NCBI GenBank assembly: GCA_036505275.1
Contig: DASXTS010000019.1
Coordinates: 1 to 16,390, forward strand
Length of the DNA stretch: 16,390 bases
From: DASXTS01 sp036505275
Lineage (GTDB): Bacteria > Actinomycetota > Actinomycetes > Mycobacteriales > Pseudonocardiaceae
Direction of reading: 5' to 3'
Below the pieces are notes generated by a model that was given only the letters and a program-made list of their open reading frames with translations, did not search any database and was not told the origin of the DNA. Shown here piece by piece: positions 7,833 to 15,199 of this stretch. Every line of letters begins with the position of its first letter. The first letter of the stretch is position 1. Made by a program: the position numbers and the translations under genes.

Positions 7833-8627
7833 TCAGGCCAGCGGCGGAGCGAAGGCGCGGGGGAGCTTGGCGGCGGCGGCGCGGTCGAGCAGCCACAGGG
7901 TGCGGCGGCGGCCGCGGGCGCCGGCGGCGGGGATCTGGGTGGGGCCGGCGCCGCCCAGCGCCATGGCCACCGCGGCGGCCTTGTCGGCGCCGGCGGTGGC
8001 CAGCCAGACCTCGGCCGCGCTGCGGATGGCCGGCAGGGTGAGCGTGATCCTGGTCGGCGGTGGCTTGGGGCAGCCGTGCACGCCGACCACGGTGCGTTCG
8101 GTCTCGTACCCGGCCGGCGAGGACGGGAAGATGGAGGCCGTGTGGCCCTCGCCGCCGATGCCCAGTAGGAGCACGTCGAAGGTGGGCACCGCGCCGTGGT
8201 CCTCCGGGCGGGCGTGCGAGCGCAGCAGGGCGGCGTACGCCTCGGCGGCGGCATCCACGTCGTCGCCGTACTCGCCGCCAGAGGGCGCCATCGGGTACAC
8301 CCGCGCCGGGTCGACCGGCACGTGGTCCAGCAGCGCCTCGCGGGCCTGAGTTTCGTTGCGCTCGGGATGCCCGGACGGCAGGAACCGCTCGTCGCCCCAG
8401 TACAGGTCGACGCGGCCCCAGTCGATGGCATCCCGCGCCGGCGAGGAGCGCAGCTGCTCCAGCAACGCGATGCCGGTGCCCCCGCCGGTGAGCACCACCG
8501 ACGCCGAGCCGCGGGAGGCCTGCACGTCGACCACCCTGGTCACCAGCCGGGCCGCCGCGGCGGCCGCGAGCAGCGCCTGCGTGGCGAAGACGACGACCTC
8601 GGGATTCGGGTCGGTCACGGCACTCAC
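7833..8627 (-). CDS. pgl: 6-phosphogluconolactonase (DevB/Pgl type)
   Basis: Pgl hydrolyses 6-phosphogluconolactone made by Zwf to 6-phosphogluconate, the second step of the oxidative pentose-phosphate pathway. The 264-residue product has TGGGTG at 47-52, YWGDERF ending at 82 and the lactonase signature GIGGEGHTASIFP at 156-168, all characteristic of this glucosamine-6-phosphate-deaminase-related fold. Its GTG start overlaps the opcA stop as GTGA and has AGGAAGG seven bases upstream (8635-8641), so translation is coupled. It is the last gene of the minus-strand series and converges on the rbpA side; no obvious terminator is seen in the eight bases separating it from the antitoxin remnant. Confidence 0.95.
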   Translation of the reverse strand: MSAVTDPNPEVVVFATQALLAAAAAARLVTRVVDVQASRGSASVVLTGGGTGIALLEQLRSSPARDAIDWGRVDLYWGDERFLPSGHPERNETQAREALLDHVPVDPARVYPMAPSGGEYGDDVDAAAEAYAALLRSHARPEDHGAVPTFDVLLLGIGGEGHTASIFPSSPAGYETERTVVGVHGCPKPPPTRITLTLPAIRSAAEVWLATAGADKAAAVAMALGGAGPTQIPAAGARGRRRTLWLLDRAAAAKLPRAFAPPLA

Positions 8628-9571
8628 TGCCCGGCCTTCCTGGCGGGCCCGCTGCCCTTGCGGACCCGCGGCAGGCTGTCCAGGGACTCCTGGTAGATCT
8701 CGTCGGGATCCAGCCGGCGCAGCTCCTCGGACAGGCAGTCACGCAGCGACCGCCGGTTCAGCGCCACCCGCCGCTCCGGCTGCCCTGGCTGGGTGAGCAC
8801 ACCCACCCTGCCGTCCGGGCGGGCCAGCACCACGTCGCCGGAGGGCCGGACCAGGCGCACGGACTCCACGCCGCCATCCACATCGGCCTTGTTCCTGGTT
8901 ACCGGCACATCCAGCCTGGCGGCCAGCCAGCCGGCGAGCAGGTCCGTGGACGGCGAGTCGGCAGCCCCGGCGACCACGGCGCGGGTGACAAACTCGTACG
9001 GCGGTTGGTCCAGGGCGGCGGCCAGCAGCCCGCGCCACAGGGTCAGCCGCGGCCAGGCCAGGTCGGTGTCCCCGCTGGCATAGGACACCCGCCGCTGGGC
9101 CAGCGCCTTCAGCGGGTTGCGGGCCACCGCGGAGTCGGTGATCCGCCGCTGGGCCAGCCGGCCGACGGGGTCCTCCCCAGGCACGGCCGGCGCCTCGGCG
9201 GGCCACCATACGACCACCGGGGCGTCCGGCAGCAGCAACGGCACGGTGACGCTGGCGCCTTGGTCGGCCAGCGGCCCGTACAACCGCAGCACCACCACCT
9301 CGGATGCGCCGGCGTCGCCGCCGACCCGGATCTGGGCGTCCAGCCGGGTGGCCGCCCGCTTGGCGCCGCGGGCCAGCACTATCACCCGGCACGGGTGCTC
9401 GCGGGAGGCGTCGTTGGCCGCCTCGATGGCCTGCTCGGTCGGGTCGCCATCGTCGGTGACGATCACCAGGGTGAGGACCCTGCCAAGCGCGACCGCGCCG
9501 CCGCGTTCGCGCAGCTCCACCATCTTCTTGTTCACCGCCGCCGTGGTGGTCGACGGCAGGTCGACGATCAT
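8624..9571 (-). CDS. opcA: OpcA, glucose-6-phosphate dehydrogenase assembly protein
   Basis: OpcA promotes assembly or activation of glucose-6-phosphate dehydrogenase, as first described in cyanobacteria and conserved next to zwf in actinobacteria. The 315-residue product is similar in length to mycobacterial OpcA and begins MIVDLPSTTT. It carries the family segment LPDAPVVVWWPAEAP around 114-128 and a basic C-terminal tail. The ATG at 9569-9571 is preceded by GGAGG (9578-9582) at six bases. It overlaps pgl by four bases but is separated from zwf by 151 bases holding a long hairpin, unlike the other adjacent gene pairs of this series, so it may be expressed at a different level from zwf. Confidence 0.93.
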   Translation of the reverse strand: MIVDLPSTTTAAVNKKMVELRERGGAVALGRVLTLVIVTDDGDPTEQAIEAANDASREHPCRVIVLARGAKRAATRLDAQIRVGGDAGASEVVVLRLYGPLADQGASVTVPLLLPDAPVVVWWPAEAPAVPGEDPVGRLAQRRITDSAVARNPLKALAQRRVSYASGDTDLAWPRLTLWRGLLAAALDQPPYEFVTRAVVAGAADSPSTDLLAGWLAARLDVPVTRNKADVDGGVESVRLVRPSGDVVLARPDGRVGVLTQPGQPERRVALNRRSLRDCLSEELRRLDPDEIYQESLDSLPRVRKGSGPARKAGQ

Positions 9572-9642
9572 CGGTCGCCTCCGGCATGGGCTGTCGCGGC
9601 CGTCCGCCGCGCAATGGCGGCAGTTAAAGGCCCATCAACCCC

Positions 9643-9718
9643 GCAATGGTGGTCCTTCGCCCCCACGAAAACGCTGACGCGTTTCCGCGGGGACCCCCGG
9701 CGCGAGGCACACCATTGC
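9643..9718 (-). other. Long imperfect hairpin between zwf and opcA
   Basis: Three nested paired segments are visible. The outer one is a perfect 9-bp inverted repeat (GCAATGGTG at 9643-9651 with CACCATTGC at 9710-9718). A middle stem pairs 9654-9660 with 9702-9707, with one bulged base. The inner stem is 14 positions long (9661-9674 with 9679-9692) around a four-base loop. On the plus strand the inner stem has two A-C mismatches; in minus-strand RNA both become G-U pairs, so the structure fits a transcript running from zwf into opcA. No U-rich tract follows, so a standard rho-independent terminator is not obvious. An attenuator, a processing or stabilising element, or a REP-like element are alternatives. 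A smaller GC stem (9604-9608 with 9616-9620) lies closer to opcA. The rest of the 9572-9722 spacer shows nothing else recognised. Confidence 0.7.
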
Positions 9719-9722
9719 CAAC

Positions 9723-11261
9723 TCACGGCCGCCGCCAGGCACGGCCGGTACGGGCGATCATCTGGTCGGCCGACTCCGGGCCCCAGCTACCGGCCGGGTA
9801 CGGCTCCGGGCGGCCGGTGGACCTCCAGAACTCCAGCACCGGGTCGAGGATCTGCCAGGACAGCTCGACCTCTTCGTTGGTCGGGAACAGCGACGGCTCG
9901 CCGAGCAGGACGTCGAGCAGCAGCCGCTCGTACGCCTCCGGGGAGGACTCGGTGAAGGCGTGCCCGTAGGCGAAGTCCATGGTGACGTCGCGTACCTCCA
10001 TCGAGGTGCCCGGCACCTTGGAGCCGAACCGCATCGTCACGCCCTCGTCCGGCTGCACCCGCACGACCAGAGCGTTCTGGCCGAGTTCCTCGGTCGCGGT
10101 CGAGTCGAACGGCAGGTGGGGCGCCCGCTTGAAGATCACCGCGATCTCGGTGACCCGGCGGCCGAGCCGCTTGCCCGTCCGCAGGAACCACGGCACCCCG
10201 GCCCAGCGCCGGGTGTCGATCTCCAGGGTGATCGCGGCGTAGGTCTCGGTCGTGGAGTCCTTCGCAAAGCCCTCCTCGTCCAGCAGGCCCCGGACCCACT
10301 GCCCGCCCTGCCAGCCGGCGACGTACTGGCCGCGTGCCGTGGTCTGGTCCAGCGGCTCCATCAGCCTGGTCGCGGACAGCACCTTGACCTTCTCGCCGCG
10401 CAGGTCCCGCGGCCGGAACGACACCGGCTCCTCGATTGCGGTGAGCGCGAGCAGCTGCATCAGGTGGTTCTGGATCACGTCGCGGGCCGCGCCGATGCCG
10501 TCGTAGTAGCCGGCCCGGCCGCCCACCCCGACGTCCTCGGCCATGGTGATCTGCACGTGGTCGACGTAGTTGGAGTTCCAGATCGGCTCGTAGAGCTGGT
10601 TGGCGAAGCGCAGCGCCAGGATGTTCTGCACGGTCTCCTTGCCGAGGTAGTGGTCGATGCGGAACACCGACTCCTCGGGGAAGACGTCGTTGACGATGGC
10701 GTTCAGCTCACGCGCCGAGTCCAGGTCGTGGCCGAACGGCTTCTCGATCACCACCCGGCGCCAGCGGTCGCCACGCTGGTCGGCCAGGCCGGACCGGGCC
10801 AGCTGCTTGCACACCGCCTGGAACGCCGACGGCGGGATGGACAGGTAGAACGCGTGGTTGCCCCCGGTGCCGCGGACCTCGTCGAGGTTGTGCACGCAGT
10901 CGGCCAGCCGGTCGAACGCGTCGTCGTCCTCGAAGGTCCCCTGCACGAACCGGATGCCCCGGGCGAGCTGGCGCCATACCGTTTCCCGGAACGGCGTCCT
11001 GGCGTGCGCGCGAACCGCCTCGTGCACGACCTCCTCGAAGTCCTCGTCGACCCAGTCCCGCCTGGCGAACCCGACCAGCGCGAACCCCGGCGGCAGCAGC
11101 CCACGGTTGGCCAGGTCGTACACCGCGGGCATGAGTTTCTTGCGGGACAGGTCGCCGGTCACGCCGAAGATCACCAACCCGCACGGCCCGGCGATCCGCG
11201 GCAGCCGCTTGTCCCGCGGGTCGCGCAGCGGGTTCGTCCACTCCCGGGCGATTGACCTCAT
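9723..11261 (-). CDS. zwf: Glucose-6-phosphate 1-dehydrogenase
   Basis: Zwf oxidises glucose-6-phosphate to 6-phosphogluconolactone with reduction of NADP, the entry step of the oxidative pentose-phosphate pathway. The 512-residue product matches the usual length and begins like the mycobacterial enzyme (WTNPLRDPRDKRLPRIAGPCG). It has the nucleotide-binding GVTGDLSRKK at 33-42, EKPFG at 173-177 and the active-site RIDHYLGKE at 201-209 with His204. The ATG at 11259-11261 overlaps the pgi stop as ATGA, so translation is probably coupled to pgi; a GGGGG run about eight bases upstream is the only ribosome-site candidate. OpcA, its assembly partner, follows after a structured spacer. The frame is open further upstream inside pgi, but the extra residues are a shadow. 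Confidence 0.97.
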   Translation of the reverse strand: MRSIAREWTNPLRDPRDKRLPRIAGPCGLVIFGVTGDLSRKKLMPAVYDLANRGLLPPGFALVGFARRDWVDEDFEEVVHEAVRAHARTPFRETVWRQLARGIRFVQGTFEDDDAFDRLADCVHNLDEVRGTGGNHAFYLSIPPSAFQAVCKQLARSGLADQRGDRWRRVVIEKPFGHDLDSARELNAIVNDVFPEESVFRIDHYLGKETVQNILALRFANQLYEPIWNSNYVDHVQITMAEDVGVGGRAGYYDGIGAARDVIQNHLMQLLALTAIEEPVSFRPRDLRGEKVKVLSATRLMEPLDQTTARGQYVAGWQGGQWVRGLLDEEGFAKDSTTETYAAITLEIDTRRWAGVPWFLRTGKRLGRRVTEIAVIFKRAPHLPFDSTATEELGQNALVVRVQPDEGVTMRFGSKVPGTSMEVRDVTMDFAYGHAFTESSPEAYERLLLDVLLGEPSLFPTNEEVELSWQILDPVLEFWRSTGRPEPYPAGSWGPESADQMIARTGRAWRRP

Positions 11262-12895
11262 CGCCGCGGCCCCCGTACGGCGGGTCCGAGCTCGGCCAGC
11301 CCGACTGCCCGGTCGGTCAGGTGCAGGCGCAGCACAGGGCGGCCGCGCTCGGCGAGCACCTGCCCGTCGCCGACGGCCTGGGCCAGCTGCAGCCGGCCGA
11401 ACGTGTACGGCCGGCCGGGCACCGGCAGGTCCTCCTCGACCGCGCCGGTGATCTGCAGGAACGCGCCGTTGGGGTGGCCGCCCTTGTGGTACTGCCCGGT
11501 CGAGTGCAGAAACCGCGGGCCCCACCCGAACGTGGTCTGCAGGCCGGTGCGGCGGGCCAGCTCCGGCCGCAGCGCGGCCGCCGACGCCTCGGCGATGCGG
11601 TTGAGGTAGGCCTGCACGGCGAGGTAGCCGAACCGCGGGGTTGCCGCCGCCAGCGCCGCCAGGGCCGCGTCCACCGTGGTCACCGACGGTGGCAGCCAGT
11701 CGCCGTACGGGTACACCTCGATGGCGCCGCTGGTGAACAGCGGCTCCTGCGCCGGCCCGGCGTCGGCTGGCGCGTCCAGCAGCACGCGGGTGGCTTTCTT
11801 GGCCGCTTCGACGTCCGGCTGATCGAACGGGTTGATGCCGAGCAGCCGGCCGAGCACCGCCGTGGCGTGCTCCCAGAGCTGGAAGAGACCGCCGAGCGGG
11901 CCGGCTGTGCAGACCTGTGCCCTGACCGGGGTGCCGCCGATGGCGACCGGGGTGGCGTCGGTGCCGGCGTCGGCAAACCCCGGCGCGTCGCCGCCCTCGA
12001 CGATCACCGGCAGCAGCCCGGTGCCGTCCTTGCCGGTGGATTCGGCCACCAGCTGCTCCACCCAGTCGCCCAGACCGAGGGTGCCGCCACCGACCTCGGC
12101 CAGCACCACCTTCTCGGCCCCCCTGGCATGTGCGGCTGCCAGCGCGCAGGCCAGCGCGAGCGCCGGGTTGTCCGCGGTGTCCTCGGCGAGCACGGCCGCT
12201 GCGTCGGCGGCGTCGTCCAGCAGCTCGGCGACGTCCACGCCGGCCAGCCCGGACGGCACCAGGCCGAACGCGGTGAGCGCCGAGTACCGGCCGCCGACGT
12301 GCGGGTCGGCGGCGAACACCCGGCGGTAGCCGGCCTCGCGGGCCTGCGCCTCCAGCGGCGTGCCGGGGTCGGTGACCACCACGATCCGGGACGCCGGGTC
12401 GATGCCGGCCCGCGCGAAGGCCGCCTCGAACGCGCGGCGGTGGCTGTCGGTCTCAACGGTCGACCCCGACTTGGACGACACCACCAGCACCGTCCGCTCC
12501 AGACCGCCGGCGAGCGCGTCCCGCACCTGGCCGGGGTCGGTCGTGTCCAGCACCACCAGCGGGCTCGGCCCACTTTCTTGGCGACCGCTCGCGCAGATCA
12601 CCTCGGGGGCCAGTGACGAGCCGCCCATGCCGGCCAGCACCACGCGGCTCAGCCCGTCGGCGCGCAGCTCGGCGGCCAGCGCGTCGATCTCGGGCAGCAA
12701 CGGCCGGGATGTCTGCGGCAGCCGCGTCCAGCCAAGCCTGATGCCGGCCTCCCGCTGGGCCTTTTCGCCCCACAGCGTGGCGTCCTGGGCGGTGAGTCGC
12801 GAGGCCACCCGCTCCTCGGCCAACCGCCCGGCCATTGCCTCGGCGTCCGCGGCCAACGACCGGTCGACGACCTCGACAGTGATCTTCGACGTCAT
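11258..12895 (-). CDS. pgi: Glucose-6-phosphate isomerase (actinobacterial type)
   Basis: Pgi interconverts glucose-6-phosphate and fructose-6-phosphate, joining glycolysis and gluconeogenesis to the pentose-phosphate pathway. The 545-residue product shows the sugar-phosphate isomerase motifs GMGGSSLAPEV at 89-99 and SSKSGST at 140-146, then VGGRYSALTAFGLVP, and a C-terminal HSTGQYHKGGHPNG segment. It resembles the isomerase half of Tal-Pgi fusion proteins, and tal lies nearby as a separate gene. The ATG at 12893-12895 follows GAAGGG (12905-12910) at nine bases. It overlaps zwf by four bases and is divergent from menC across a 196-bp region with a 12-bp repeat array. Function is assigned by motif and by its place in the pathway cluster. 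Confidence 0.92.
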   Translation of the reverse strand: MTSKITVEVVDRSLAADAEAMAGRLAEERVASRLTAQDATLWGEKAQREAGIRLGWTRLPQTSRPLLPEIDALAAELRADGLSRVVLAGMGGSSLAPEVICASGRQESGPSPLVVLDTTDPGQVRDALAGGLERTVLVVSSKSGSTVETDSHRRAFEAAFARAGIDPASRIVVVTDPGTPLEAQAREAGYRRVFAADPHVGGRYSALTAFGLVPSGLAGVDVAELLDDAADAAAVLAEDTADNPALALACALAAAHARGAEKVVLAEVGGGTLGLGDWVEQLVAESTGKDGTGLLPVIVEGGDAPGFADAGTDATPVAIGGTPVRAQVCTAGPLGGLFQLWEHATAVLGRLLGINPFDQPDVEAAKKATRVLLDAPADAGPAQEPLFTSGAIEVYPYGDWLPPSVTTVDAALAALAAATPRFGYLAVQAYLNRIAEASAAALRPELARRTGLQTTFGWGPRFLHSTGQYHKGGHPNGAFLQITGAVEEDLPVPGRPYTFGRLQLAQAVGDGQVLAERGRPVLRLHLTDRAVGLAELGPAVRGPRR

Positions 12896-12943
12896 CGCGC
12901 TCAGCCCTTCACCAGATCAGTCACCGGGATACCCCTCCGCTCG

Positions 12944-12991
12944 CCTCGGAATCAGCCTCGGAATCAGCCTCGGAATCAGCCTCGCAATCCC
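12944..12991 (+). repeat. 12-bp tandem repeat, about four units, in the pgi/menC divergent region
   Basis: Three perfect copies of CCTCGGAATCAG start at 12944, 12956 and 12968, followed by a degenerate fourth (CCTCGCAATCCC) at 12980. The array lies 48 bases before the pgi start on the minus strand and ten bases before a candidate menC -35 on the plus strand, so it could influence either promoter. It is the third array of this unit length in the window. The remainder of 12896-13091 holds the pgi ribosome site and a candidate menC promoter. Confidence 0.95.
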
Positions 12992-13000
12992 TGCTCGCCG

Positions 13001-13029
13001 TGGCGAAGATCCACCGTCAACCCTAGTCT
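13001..13029 (+). promoter_or_regulatory. menC: Candidate menC promoter
   Basis: TGGCGA at 13001-13006 and TAGTCT at 13024-13029 are separated by exactly 17 bases and resemble actinobacterial housekeeping -35 and -10 elements. The start site would be near 13036, giving a leader of about 56 bases before the menC GTG. Sequence resemblance only. Confidence 0.35.
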
Positions 13030-13091
13030 CGGGGTGGCGGAGTCCGCTGCTCGGACCGGGCCTGCCAGCCGGCCGCCGCAGAAGGGTGAGA

Positions 13092-14090
13092 GTGCTGCGC
13101 CAGGTGGACTTCGACGCGGCCCACGTCTACGCCATCCCGATGGCAACGCGGTTCCGCGGCATCACGGTGCGCGAGGGAATGCTGCTCGAGGGCCCGGCCG
13201 GGTGGGGCGAGTTCTGCCCGTTTCCCGAGTACGGCGACCGGGAGTCGGCACCCTGGCTGGCCAGCGCGATCGAGCAGTGCACGGCGGGCTGGCCGGCGCC
13301 GGTGCGGGCCCGTGTCCCGGTCAACTGCACGGTGCCGGCGGTGCGGCCGCGGCGCGCCCACGAGATCGCCGCGCGGTCCGGCTGCCGCACGGCCAAGGTG
13401 AAGGTGGCCGACCACCAGGGCTCGCTGGACGAGGACATGGCACGCGTGGCGGCGGTCCGGGATGCGCTCGGCGCCGGTGGGGCGGTCCGGGTGGATGCCA
13501 ACGGCGGCTGGGACGTGGACACCGCGGTGCACAGCATCCGGCGGCTCGACCGGGCCGCCGGCGGGCTGGAGTACGTCGAGCAGCCCTGCCGCACGGTGGC
13601 GGAGCTGGCCGCGGTCCGCCGCCGGGTCGACGTGCGCATCGCGGTCGACGAGTCCATCCGCCGCGCCGATGACCCGCTGCGCGTCGCGATGGCCGGCGCC
13701 GCGGACGTGGCGGTGATCAAGTGCACGCCACTGGGCGGGGTACGGCGTGCGCTGCGGGTGGCCGAGGCTGCCGGCCTGCCTTGCGTGGTCTCCTCCGCGC
13801 TGGAGACCAGCGTCGGCCTGGCCGCCCAGCTGGCCCTCGCGGGGGCGCTGCCCGAGCTGGACTTCGCCTGCGGGCTGGGCACACTGTCGCTGCTCGCCGG
13901 CGACGTGGTGGCCGCCGCCGGCTCGCTGCGCCCGGTCGGCGGCATCCTCCCGGTGCTGGGTACGGCACCCACCCCGGATCCCGCCCTGCTGGACGCCCAC
14001 CAGGCCAACCCCGAGCGCACCGCCTGGTGGCGGGCTCGCCTCGCCCGCGTCCGGGAGTTCCAGTCCGGCAGTTCTCGTTACCGGTGCTAG
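13092..14090 (+). CDS. menC: o-Succinylbenzoate synthase
   Basis: MenC dehydrates SHCHC to o-succinylbenzoate in menaquinone synthesis. It is an enolase-superfamily enzyme. The 332-residue product aligns in pattern with mycobacterial MenC: RFRGITVREG and EGPAGWGEF near the N-terminus, catalytic lysines in AKVKVA (102 and 104), metal ligands Asp135 (RVDANGGW), Glu163 (YVEQPC) and Asp186 (AVDES), and Lys210 in VIKCTPLGG. The GTG at 13092 follows GAAGGG (13081-13086) by five bases; a GTG at 13086 is a less likely alternative. The frame is open much further upstream opposite pgi, but that part is a shadow. No other men genes are nearby: it stands alone between pgi and tal on the opposite strand. 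Related N-acylamino-acid racemases share the fold, so OSBS activity is inferred. Confidence 0.9.
   Translation: MLRQVDFDAAHVYAIPMATRFRGITVREGMLLEGPAGWGEFCPFPEYGDRESAPWLASAIEQCTAGWPAPVRARVPVNCTVPAVRPRRAHEIAARSGCRTAKVKVADHQGSLDEDMARVAAVRDALGAGGAVRVDANGGWDVDTAVHSIRRLDRAAGGLEYVEQPCRTVAELAAVRRRVDVRIAVDESIRRADDPLRVAMAGAADVAVIKCTPLGGVRRALRVAEAAGLPCVVSSALETSVGLAAQLALAGALPELDFACGLGTLSLLAGDVVAAAGSLRPVGGILPVLGTAPTPDPALLDAHQANPERTAWWRARLARVREFQSGSSRYRC
14087..14090. other. CTAG palindrome forming both menC and tal stop codons
   Basis: menC ends with TAG at 14088-14090 and tal, on the other strand, ends with TAG read from 14089 to 14087. The convergent genes therefore overlap by four bases and no terminator can fit between them, so each transcript probably runs into the other gene. 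Confidence 0.95.
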
Positions 14091-15199
14091 CCGCGCAGCG
14101 CCTCGACCTGCTCGGCGACGGTGTCCAGCAGCTCCACCCAGGACCGCTCGAACTTCTCTACGCCCTCGCGCTCCAGGGTGTCGAACACGTCGTCCATGTC
14201 GACGCCGACCTCGGCCAGTTGGTCGAAGATGTGTTGTGCGTCGTCGGCGGTGCCGGTGACCGCGTCGCCGGGTACCTCTCCGTGGTCGGCGAACGCGTTC
14301 AGGGTCTTCTCCGGCATGGTGTTGACCGTGCCGGGGACCACCAGCTCGGTGATGTACTTGGTGTCCGAGTAGGTCGGGTCCTTGGTGCCGGTGGACGCCC
14401 ACAGCGGCCGCTGCCGCTTCGCGCCGGCCCGTTGCAGGGCGCGCCAGCGGTCGGTGTCGAACGCCTCCTGGTATGCGGCGTAGGCCAGCTTGGCGTTGGC
14501 CACCGCCGCGGTGCCGCGCAGCGCCTCGGCCTGCGTCGAATTCAGCGCGTCGAGCCGCCTGTCCACCTCGGTGTCCACCCTGGACACGAAGAACGAGGCG
14601 ACCGAGCCGATCGGGGCGAGGTCGTGGCCGTTGGCCTTGGCCCGCTCCAGCCCGGCCATGAATGCGTCCATCACCTGGCGGTACCGAGCCGGGGAGAAGA
14701 TCAGCGTCACGTTCACGCTGATCCCGTCGGCCAGCGTCGCGGTGATCGCCGGCAGGCCGGCCTCCGTGGCCGGTATCTTGATCATCAGGTTCGGCCGGTC
14801 CACCGTCTTCCACAGGTCGGCGGCCTCGGCGCAGGTCGGCTCGGCCTGGTGGGCCAGCCGCGGGTCGACCTCGAGCGACACCCGGCCGTCCACAGTTGCG
14901 GTGTTCTGCCACACGTTGCGGAACTCCTCGCAAGCGTCCCGCACGTCGGCGGTGGTCAGCTCGCGCACGATGTCCTCGACGGAGGCGCTCCGGGCGGCCA
15001 GCTCACGGACCTGGTCGTCGTAGTCGGAGGCGTTGGCCACTGCCGCGGCGAAGATGGTCGGATTGCTCGTGACCCCGACCACGTACTTGTCGCGGATCAT
15101 CGCGGCAAGCCCGCCGCTGGTCAGCCGGCGCCGGTTCAGGTCGTCCAGCCAGATCGAGACACCGGCATCGGCCAGCGCCTTCAGTCGGTCGCTGCTCAT
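14087..15199 (-). CDS. tal: Transaldolase
   Basis: Transaldolase moves a dihydroxyacetone unit from sedoheptulose-7-phosphate to glyceraldehyde-3-phosphate in the non-oxidative pentose-phosphate pathway. The 370-residue product is the long actinobacterial type, close to the mycobacterial length. It has VTSNPTIF at 43-50, GRVSLEVDPRLA at 105-116, the Schiff-base Lys141 in LMIKIPAT and SVNVTLIFSP at 161-170. The ATG at 15197-15199 overlaps the tkt stop as ATGA and has GGAAGGA (15208-15214) eight bases upstream, indicating coupled translation with tkt. Its downstream neighbour on this strand would usually be pgi, but menC intervenes in the opposite orientation. Confidence 0.97.
   Translation of the reverse strand: MSSDRLKALADAGVSIWLDDLNRRRLTSGGLAAMIRDKYVVGVTSNPTIFAAAVANASDYDDQVRELAARSASVEDIVRELTTADVRDACEEFRNVWQNTATVDGRVSLEVDPRLAHQAEPTCAEAADLWKTVDRPNLMIKIPATEAGLPAITATLADGISVNVTLIFSPARYRQVMDAFMAGLERAKANGHDLAPIGSVASFFVSRVDTEVDRRLDALNSTQAEALRGTAAVANAKLAYAAYQEAFDTDRWRALQRAGAKRQRPLWASTGTKDPTYSDTKYITELVVPGTVNTMPEKTLNAFADHGEVPGDAVTGTADDAQHIFDQLAEVGVDMDDVFDTLEREGVEKFERSWVELLDTVAEQVEALRG

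Noticed and set aside
12944..12991. Possible CRISPR array or phage attachment site at the tandem repeats
   Set aside because: The units are 12 bp and directly adjacent, with no spacers, no cas genes and no integrase nearby.
12360..13091. Upstream extension of the menC frame, including a repeated LGIS segment
   Set aside because: It runs antisense through pgi and the repeat array; MenC similarity begins only after the GTG at 13092.
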